DNA of 64,000 nt. It comes from Pseudonocardia parietis. Its GTDB lineage: Bacteria > Actinomycetota > Actinomycetes > Mycobacteriales > Pseudonocardiaceae. Below the pieces are notes generated by a model, which saw only the letters and a program-made list of their open reading frames with translations, did not search any database and was not told where the DNA came from. The first letter of the stretch is position 1. Every line of letters starts with the position of its first letter. The translations under genes and the position numbers were made by a program. The stretch is from positions 6,944,001-7,008,000 of the forward strand of contig NZ_JAGINU010000001.1 of NCBI RefSeq assembly GCF_017876315.1. Reading direction: 5' to 3'. This document shows positions 58,710-64,000 of this stretch, one piece after another.

Positions 58710-59264
58710 CTACCCGTGGACCTCGACCCGGTCCCCGACCTGCAGCGTCGCGTACCAGCGCTCGGCGTTCGCCCGGTCCAGCCGCACGCACCCGGCCGAC
58801 GGCGAGTTCACGTCGCCCTCGTGGAAGGCGATCCCGCCCGGCGCGAAGAACACCGCGAACGGCATCGGCGCGTCGTCGAACTCCGCGCTGCGGTGGTCCT
58901 TGTTCTTCCACTCGACCGCGAACGTGCCGAGCGGCGTCTCCTGGCCCGGGCCGCCGGGAGCGGCGGGCACCGGGCCGGCCTCGATCCGGCCGTCCGCGAT
59001 CAGCCACGCCTGCCGGCCCGCCCGGTCGACGCAGGCGCGGGCCTCGGTGCTGCACGGGGTGCCCTCGATGAGCCCGCCGGGCGCCCCGTCCTCCGCACCG
59101 GGGTCGTGCTCCGCCGATGGCGCGTGATCGCGGTCGTCCGGCCCGTCCGGCGGCGCCGCCGAGGCCGTGCCGACCAGCAGCGCACCGAGCACGAGTCCGA
59201 GCACCGTGACCAGGACCGTCGCCCCGCGGGACCGCCTGCGGCGTCTCCCGAACTCGCGCTTCAT
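58710..59264 (-). CDS. L,D-transpeptidase-like exported protein (YkuD fold), paralogue 1
   Basis: The 184-residue protein has an N-terminal signal (R-R-R-R-R-S-R-G-A then a hydrophobic stretch ending A-S-A). Two Cys follow near G-T-P-C-S-T-E-A-R-A-C-V-D, and the YkuD domain contains A-W-L-I-A-D-G, G-Q-E-T-P-L-G-T-F, I-A-F-H-E-G-D and the active site S-P-S-A-G-C-V-R-L (Cys nucleophile; usual S-H-G-C has Ala for His). It could crosslink peptidoglycan or be a variant. ATG 59264. A paralogue lies at 62361-62912. Confidence 0.88.
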   Translation of the reverse strand: MKREFGRRRRRSRGATVLVTVLGLVLGALLVGTASAAPPDGPDDRDHAPSAEHDPGAEDGAPGGLIEGTPCSTEARACVDRAGRQAWLIADGRIEAGPVPAAPGGPGQETPLGTFAVEWKNKDHRSAEFDDAPMPFAVFFAPGGIAFHEGDVNSPSAGCVRLDRANAERWYATLQVGDRVEVHG

Positions 59265-59520
59265 CGCGCTCCCGCCGTCGCCGCCCGTGGGGCCGGTTCG
59301 GCCGCCGCGTCCGGTTGAACGAGGGGCGCCGGACGGGGTTACCACCCGAAAGTTTGATCTTCGTCGGATTCCCGTCCGCGGCGGGGAGAGGCGCGTACGA
59401 CCGGGCCCGTACGATCCCGTACCGGTGCGGCGGACCGGCGCACGCCGGTCCGTCCCGCGCAGCTGAGCGCACGGGCCGCCCGCGCCGGGCGGCGGTGAAC
59501 CCCCAGCAGGAGGACCGAAC

Positions 59521-61101
59521 ATGCCCGAGCCCCACCAGGGCGCGACCGACGACCATCCCGTCCCCGCTCGCGCCGCGGTCGCCGCGGGGGTGGTGCTCGC
59601 CGCCGGCGCCGGCACCCGGATGCGCTCGGCGACGCCCAAGGTGCTGCACCCCATCGGGGGCCGTCCCATGCTCGGCCACGCGCTGCACGCGGTCGCCGGC
59701 GTGGCACCGGAGCACCTCGTGGTCGTCGTCGGGCACCAGCACGAGCGGGTGACCGAGGCCGTCACCGGCGTCGCCGGCGAGCTGGGCCGCGACATGACGA
59801 CGGCGCTGCAGCACCAGCGGCTGGGTACCGGCGACGCCGTGCGCTGCGGCCTGTCGGCCCTGCCGCCGGAGCTCACCGGCACCGTGCTCGTCACCTACGG
59901 CGATGTCCCGCTGCTCGACACCGGCACGCTGTCCGCGCTCGTCGAGGAGCACGAGGCGGCCGGGGCCGCGGTGACCCTGCTGACCGGCGAGCCCGCCGAC
60001 CCCACCGGCTACGGCCGGATCGTCCGCAACACCGACGACCCGGCCCATCCCGTCACCGCGATCGTCGAGCACGGCGACGCCACCGAGGCACAGCGCGCCA
60101 TCACCGAGGTCAACTCGGGTGTCTACGCCTTCGACGCGCGGTTCCTGCGCGAGGGCATCGGCGGGCTGGCCGCGCACAACGAGCAGCAGGAGCTGTACCT
60201 GACCGACCTGGTCGAGACCGCGGTCGCGGACGGCCGGCCGGTGCACGCGCTGCGCTGCACCGACGAGTGGCTGCTGCGCGGGGTCAACGACCGCGTGCAG
60301 CTGGCGGAGCTCGCTGCCGAGCTGAACCGGCGGCTGCTGCGGCGGTGGATGCTCGACGGCGTCACCGTCGTCGACCCGGCCACGACCTGGGTCGACGTCC
60401 AGGTGCGACTGGGGACCGACGTCGTGCTGCACCCGGGCACCCAGCTGCACGGCGCCTGCACGGTCGGCGACGGCGCCGAGATCGGGCCGGACACCACGCT
60501 GGCCGCCTGCGTCGTCGGCGCGGGCGCGACCGTGGTCCGCACGCACGGCTCGGACTCCGAGATCGGTGAGAACGCGTCAGTCGGACCGTTCGCCTACCTG
60601 CGCCCGAACGCGCACCTGGGCGCGGGCGGCAAGATCGGCACCTTCGTCGAGGTGAAGAACGCCGACATCGGTGCCGGTAGCAAGGTGCCGCACCTGACCT
60701 ACGTCGGCGACGCGTCGATCGGCGAGCTGAGCAACATCGGTGCGTCGTCGGTGTTCGTGAACTACGACGGCGTCCGCAAGCAGCGGACGACGATCGGTTC
60801 GCACGTCCGGACCGGATCCGACACCATGTTCATCGCCCCGGTCACGGTCGGGGACGGCGCCTACACCGGTGCCGGCACGGTGCTCCGCGAGGACGTCCCG
60901 CCGGGGGCGCTGGCGGTGTCGGGTGGGACACAGCGCACCATCGAGGGGTGGGTGACCCGCAAGCGCCCGGGCACCCCGGCCGCCGAGGCGGCCGAACGGG
61001 CGGGCTCCGGCCCCTCCGGGAACGGCGTGGCCGGCCAGAACGACCCCGAGCACGATGCCGGGACCAACAGAGACCTCAGCCGAGGAGGCACCGCACGGTG
61101 A
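59521..61101 (+). CDS. glmU: Bifunctional GlmU (GlcNAc-1-P uridyltransferase / GlcN-1-P acetyltransferase)
   Basis: The 526-residue enzyme makes UDP-GlcNAc for the cell wall. The N-terminal pyrophosphorylase domain has V-L-A-A-G-A-G-T-R-M-R-S-A-T-P-K-V-L-H and G-D-V-P-L-L. Residues 250-480 are a left-handed beta helix with the acetyltransferase site (Y-L-R-P-N-A-H-L-G, G-T-F-V-E-V-K-N, N-Y-D-G-V-R-K-Q). A 45-residue hydrophilic tail makes it longer than E. coli GlmU (456). ATG 59521 follows GCAGGAGGA. The stop overlaps prs, as in many actinobacteria. Confidence 0.96.
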   Translation: MPEPHQGATDDHPVPARAAVAAGVVLAAGAGTRMRSATPKVLHPIGGRPMLGHALHAVAGVAPEHLVVVVGHQHERVTEAVTGVAGELGRDMTTALQHQRLGTGDAVRCGLSALPPELTGTVLVTYGDVPLLDTGTLSALVEEHEAAGAAVTLLTGEPADPTGYGRIVRNTDDPAHPVTAIVEHGDATEAQRAITEVNSGVYAFDARFLREGIGGLAAHNEQQELYLTDLVETAVADGRPVHALRCTDEWLLRGVNDRVQLAELAAELNRRLLRRWMLDGVTVVDPATTWVDVQVRLGTDVVLHPGTQLHGACTVGDGAEIGPDTTLAACVVGAGATVVRTHGSDSEIGENASVGPFAYLRPNAHLGAGGKIGTFVEVKNADIGAGSKVPHLTYVGDASIGELSNIGASSVFVNYDGVRKQRTTIGSHVRTGSDTMFIAPVTVGDGAYTGAGTVLREDVPPGALAVSGGTQRTIEGWVTRKRPGTPAAEAAERAGSGPSGNGVAGQNDPEHDAGTNRDLSRGGTAR

Positions 61102-62078
61102 GCGCGATCGCAGGCACGCCGAAGAAGAACATGATGCTCTTCTCGGGGAGGGCGCACCCGGAGCTGGCCGAGCACGTGGCCAAGGAGCTCGACGTCACGG
61201 TCACTCCGCAGTCGGCGTACTCCTTCGCCAACGGGGAGATCTTCTGCCGGTTCGAGGAGTCGGTCCGCGGCAGCGACGCGTTCGTGATCCAGGCGCATTC
61301 CGCGCCGATCAACGACGCGATCATGGAGCAGCTGATCATGGTCGACGCGCTGAAGCGCGGCTCGGCCAAGCGGATCACCGCCGTCATGCCGTTCTGGGGC
61401 TACGCCCGCCAGGACAAGAAGCACCGCGGGCGCGAGCCCATCTCGGCCCGGCTCGTCGCCGACATGTTCAAGACCGCGGGCGCCGACCGGATCCTCACCG
61501 TGGACCTGCACACCTCGCAGATCCAGGGCTTCTTCGACGGCCCGGTGGACCACCTGTTCGCCCTTCCGGTGCTGGCCCGGCACATCAAGAACACCCGGCC
61601 GGACGAGGCCATCGCGGTCGTCTCGCCCGACTCCGGCCGCGTGCGGCTCGCCGAGCGCTGGGCCGAGACCCTGGGCGGCACGCCGCTGGCCTTCATCCAC
61701 AAGACCCGTGACCCGATGAAGCCGAACGAGGCCGTCGCGAACCGTGTGGTCGGTGACATCGAGGGCCGCTGCTGCGTGGTCATCGACGACATGATCGACA
61801 CCGGTGGCACCGTGGCGAAGGCGGTCGAGGCGCTGCTCGCCCAGGGCGCCTCCAAGGTCGTCGTCGCCGCGACCCACGGCGTGCTCTCCGGCCCGGCGAC
61901 CGAGCGGCTGGCCAACTGCGGCGCCGACGAGGTGATCTTCACCGACTCGCTGCCGATCCCGGACGAGAAGCGCTTCCCGAAGATGACCGTGCTGCCGATC
62001 GCCCCGCTGCTGGCCGAGGCGATCCACCAGGTCTTCGAGGACGGCTCGGTGACGAGCCTGTTCGACGGCAACGCCTGA
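61098..62078 (+). CDS. prs: Ribose-phosphate pyrophosphokinase
   Basis: The 326-residue enzyme makes PRPP from ribose 5-phosphate and ATP. Features: F-S-G-R-A-H-P-E-L-A, F-A-N-G-E-I-F-C-R-F-E-E-S-V-R-G, the ATP site M-P-F-W-G-Y-A-R-Q-D-K-K-H-R-G-R-E-P-I-S, D-L-H-T-S-Q-I-Q-G-F-F-D, and the PRPP loop V-V-I-D-D-M-I-D-T-G-G-T. GTG 61098 overlaps the glmU stop (GTGA), with GAGGAGG 8 nt before. PRPP feeds nucleotides and decaprenyl-phosphoribose for arabinan. Confidence 0.97.
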   Translation: MSAIAGTPKKNMMLFSGRAHPELAEHVAKELDVTVTPQSAYSFANGEIFCRFEESVRGSDAFVIQAHSAPINDAIMEQLIMVDALKRGSAKRITAVMPFWGYARQDKKHRGREPISARLVADMFKTAGADRILTVDLHTSQIQGFFDGPVDHLFALPVLARHIKNTRPDEAIAVVSPDSGRVRLAERWAETLGGTPLAFIHKTRDPMKPNEAVANRVVGDIEGRCCVVIDDMIDTGGTVAKAVEALLAQGASKVVVAATHGVLSGPATERLANCGADEVIFTDSLPIPDEKRFPKMTVLPIAPLLAEAIHQVFEDGSVTSLFDGNA

Positions 62079-62360
62079 CCGGCGGTTCCGCTCCGCACCA
62101 CCCACCAGCCGGGACGCGCGCGCCACCCCTTCTGACCTCCCGCGCGATCCCGGCTGATCCACCTCTGCTGCTGTTGATCATCCGCCGTCAGGAAGAAGAC
62201 GGGCCCGGCACGGCATCCGACCGCTCGTCCTGCGTGCCGATCCGGTCACCGACCGGCCGCCTGATGGAGCAACCCCGCATCGCGTCAGCCCGTCGTAGAC
62301 AGGGGCCGGACGAGCGGTAGGCAGGCTCTTCGGCGCAACCGATGTACGGAGGTATCTCAG
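62079..62360. other. Intergenic region between prs and the second transpeptidase-like gene
   Basis: I see no gene and no clear terminator here, only the ribosome site GGAGG at 62347 for the next start. Confidence 0.5.
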
Positions 62361-62912
62361 GTGGGCTACCGACAGCGACGGGTCGGCGCACTCGTCGCGG
62401 GGATGGTCGCGGTGATCGGAGTGGGGCTGGCCGGTACCGCGGTCGCAGCCACCGGCCCGGAGAGCAGCACCGTCGCGCAGGAGGCCCACGCCGAGGCGCT
62501 GGTGCCGGGTACCCCGTGCACGGTGTCCACACGGGCGTGTGTCGACCTGGAGTCCCAGCGGGCGTGGCTCATCACCGACGGCGCCGTCTCGTACGGGCCC
62601 GTTCCGATCGCCTCCGGCGGCGCCGGGCAGGAGACCCCGTCGGGCCACTCGTTCCGCGTCTACCGCAAGTCCGCCGACCACAAGAGTGGCGAGTTCACGG
62701 GTCCGGACGGTCAGCCGGCACCGATGCCGTGGTCGGTGTTCTTCGCCGACGGCGGTGTGGCCTTCCACGGTGGTGACCGGGACAGGGCCTCGGCCGGATG
62801 CGTGAAGCTCGATCCCGGGCCGGCGCAGACGTTCTTCAACGACCTGGTCGAGGGTGACAAGGTCCAGGTCGTCGACGCATCGGTCGAACAGAAGGCCCGG
62901 GCAGGGAGCTGA
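62361..62912 (+). CDS. L,D-transpeptidase-like exported protein (YkuD fold), paralogue 2
   Basis: The 183-residue protein parallels 58710-59264 along its length: signal peptide ending A-V-A-A, then V-P-G-T-P-C-T-V-S-T-R-A-C-V-D, A-W-L-I-T-D-G, G-Q-E-T-P-S-G-H-S-F, K-S-A-D-H-K-S-G-E-F, V-A-F-H-G-G-D and the active site A-S-A-G-C-V-K-L, again with Ala in place of the usual His. The two Cys upstream may form a disulfide outside the cell. GTG 62361 has GGAGGT upstream. A hairpin follows the stop. Confidence 0.88.
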   Translation: MGYRQRRVGALVAGMVAVIGVGLAGTAVAATGPESSTVAQEAHAEALVPGTPCTVSTRACVDLESQRAWLITDGAVSYGPVPIASGGAGQETPSGHSFRVYRKSADHKSGEFTGPDGQPAPMPWSVFFADGGVAFHGGDRDRASAGCVKLDPGPAQTFFNDLVEGDKVQVVDASVEQKARAGS

Positions 62913-62965
62913 CCCAGGGCCACCCCGGTGACAGGGCCCCGGCGGCGCCTGCGGCCCGGAGGAGC

Positions 62966-62984
62966 GCCGAAGGCCCGCTTCGGC
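62966..62984 (+). terminator. Hairpin behind the second transpeptidase-like gene
   Basis: GCCGAAG and CTTCGGC enclose a 5-nt loop, 53 nt after the stop codon. Confidence 0.5.
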
Positions 62985-63104
62985 ACGAAGGGGATCACGA
63001 CAAGCGTCCGGAGACCCGCTCCTGCACACGATCGATCTCGCGCAGATGTCCACGCGCGTCACGTACCCAGGTGTATCCCCGGGCGTTGCGGAAGTACAGA
63101 TAGG

Positions 63105-63134
63105 CAAACATATCGACGATCGTTAGAGTGTTTG
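63105..63134. promoter_or_regulatory. Inverted-repeat operator over the metal-sensor promoter
   Basis: CAAACA (63105-63110) and TGTTTG (63129-63134) flank 18 nt that include the TAGAGT -10 box (63124-63129). ATG 63136 follows at once, so bound repressor would cover the promoter and start. Confidence 0.6.
63124..63129 (+). promoter_or_regulatory. -10 box for the metal-sensor gene
   Basis: TAGAGT lies 6 nt upstream of ATG 63136. Confidence 0.55.
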
Positions 63135-63135
63135 T

Positions 63136-63552
63136 ATGGCCGTGGATGACGCGTGTGACCTGCTCTGTCTCGATCTTCCGCACGCCGAACGGATCCGTGC
63201 CGCGCTGCCCGACCCCACTCGTGTCGAACCGGCCGCCGACATGGCCCGCGGACTCGGGGATTCCACCCGGCTGCGGATCGCGGCCGCCCTTCTCCAGGGT
63301 GCCGAGCTGTGCGTGTGCGACACCGCCTGGGTCGTCGGTGCGTCGCAGGCACTGGTGTCACACCACCTGCGCCAGCTGCGCACGGCCGGGATCGTGACCT
63401 CACGCCGGGACGGCCGGATGGTGATGTACCAGCTCTCCGACCGGGGCCGCGCCGTGCTGTCGGTGCTGCTCGACACCGACATCGCCGTCGACACCGCCGT
63501 CGACACCGCCGGGGCCGGCGACGCGCTGCCGGAAGGAGCCGATCGTGTCTGA
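63136..63552 (+). CDS. ArsR/SmtB-family metal sensor, CadC-like
   Basis: The 138-residue repressor has an N-terminal C7-x-x-x-C11 and E-L-C59-V-C61-D in the alpha-3 helix, nearly the spacing of the Cd/Pb/Zn site of CadC (C7, C11, C58, C60). The winged helix follows with S-Q-A-L-V-S-H-H-L-R-Q-L-R and R-R-D-G-R-M-V-M-Y-Q-L. Metal binding should release it from DNA and turn on the ATPase gene that overlaps its end by 8 nt. The tail has a duplicated D-T-A-V-D-T-A. CmtR is an alternative relative but binds through different Cys. Confidence 0.93.
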   Translation: MAVDDACDLLCLDLPHAERIRAALPDPTRVEPAADMARGLGDSTRLRIAAALLQGAELCVCDTAWVVGASQALVSHHLRQLRTAGIVTSRRDGRMVMYQLSDRGRAVLSVLLDTDIAVDTAVDTAGAGDALPEGADRV

Positions 63553-64000
63553 CTCCGGCACGGCACCCGCACCCCCCAACGACACGGCTACGGGAGGCGA
63601 CCAGGGACCCGGCCGCATCTGGCAGGTCCGGGAACTGCAGCTCGCCGCGGTCGCTACGGTGCTGCTCGCCGTCGCCTGGGTGATCGCCCTCGCCGTCGGT
63701 GGTCCGACATTACTGATCGGCGGGATCGAGCTGGTCGCGGCCGTGGTCGCGGCGTCGACGTTCGTGCCCGACGCGCTGCGCAACCTGCGCCACGGCCGGA
63801 TCGGTGTCGGCACCCTGATGACGATCGCCGCGATCGGCGCCGTCGCACTCGGACAGATCGCCGAGGCCGCCCTGCTCGGGATCCTGTTCTCCATCGCCGA
63901 AGGGCTCGAACACCATGCCGTGACCCGGACCCGCCGCGGCCTGCGCGCCCTGCTCGGGCTGGTCCCACCATCGGCCTCGGTGCTGCGCGACGGCGACGAG
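63545..64000 (+). CDS. P1B-type heavy-metal-transporting ATPase, N-terminal part (runs off the window)
   Basis: Only 152 codons are present. After a 25-residue hydrophilic start come membrane segments (A-A-V-A-T-V-L-L-A-V-A-W-V-I-A-L-A-V; I-G-G-I-E-L-V-A-A-V-V-A-A) and the family stretch V-P-D-A-L-R-N-L-R-H-G-R-I-G-V-G-T-L-M-T-I-A-A-I-G. E-A-A-L-L-G-I-L-F-S-I-A-E-G-L-E follows, and L-L-G-L-V-P-P-S-A-S-V-L-R-D-G begins the actuator domain. It would export Cd, Zn or Pb. There is no N-terminal metal-binding domain. GTG 63545 overlaps the sensor gene. Codon 56 (63710-63712) is a rare TTA. Confidence 0.92.
   Translation, partial: MSDSGTAPAPPNDTATGGDQGPGRIWQVRELQLAAVATVLLAVAWVIALAVGGPTLLIGGIELVAAVVAASTFVPDALRNLRHGRIGVGTLMTIAAIGAVALGQIAEAALLGILFSIAEGLEHHAVTRTRRGLRALLGLVPPSASVLRDGDE

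Overview
The window is about 64 kb of very GC-rich DNA with many GTG and some TTG starts, short or overlapping gene junctions, and a recurring TANNNT promoter box 6-8 nt upstream of start codons. This points to an actinobacterium. From gene content and order I infer the Pseudonocardiales (Pseudonocardia-like), but no rRNA gene is present to confirm it. No CRISPR array, rRNA operon, phage module or intact transposase was found.

A core gene order known from mycobacteria (prs-glmU ... mfd-mazG-lytic transglycosylase-eno-ftsB-DUF501-ppx) runs through the window in pieces. Here it appears as udgB-ppx (7.4-9.1 kb), DUF501-ftsB-eno (10.8-13.5 kb), transglycosylase-mazG (17.5-19.2 kb), mfd (23.7-27.3 kb) and glmU-prs (59.5-62.1 kb). 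Accessory blocks separate the pieces. The largest, about 32 kb, lies between mfd and glmU.

1-9 kb: the end of an intradiol dioxygenase with a quinone reductase-like gene, several single-gene units (two VOC proteins, GNAT, RDD, SUMF1-like, HXXEE), a tRNA with anticodon UAA, a methyltransferase, and a PAS gene enclosed by two imperfect direct repeats that contain the end of the neighbouring uracil-DNA glycosylase gene. 9-27 kb: AidB-like dehydrogenase, core genes, an efeUOB iron-uptake operon, a SurA-like lipoprotein, a tricorn-like protease and Mfd. 27-40 kb: a degenerate alpha/beta hydrolase, an amidase, an iron-box-controlled siderophore reductase, nitrile hydratase alpha-beta-activator, and two divergent operons (GntP permease, frameshifted / D-aminoacylase / D-amino-acid deaminase against sugar kinase / IclR / RidA) that share a double operator.

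40-50 kb: a four-gene nucleotide-sugar cassette (C-methyltransferase, cytidylyltransferase, PIG-L deacetylase, epimerase), a tRNA-Gln whose 3' half is duplicated 0.78 kb downstream (an att-like scar), a TetR/DUF1772 pair, a carotenoid oxygenase opposite a GntR-TetR fusion regulator, and tatA next to a Tat-exported ferritin-like protein. 50-56 kb: the most unusual locus. A 124-residue Gly/Asp repeat peptide, a strong hairpin, a multi-membrane-span M50 metalloprotease and a large LuxR regulator all lie on one strand. This resembles an orphan peptide-maturation system and is the best candidate for something undescribed.

56-64 kb: a DedA protein, an AmiC-like binding protein, OsmC, two related L,D-transpeptidase-like proteins flanking glmU-prs, and a CadC-like metal sensor overlapping a P1B-type metal ATPase that runs off the window.
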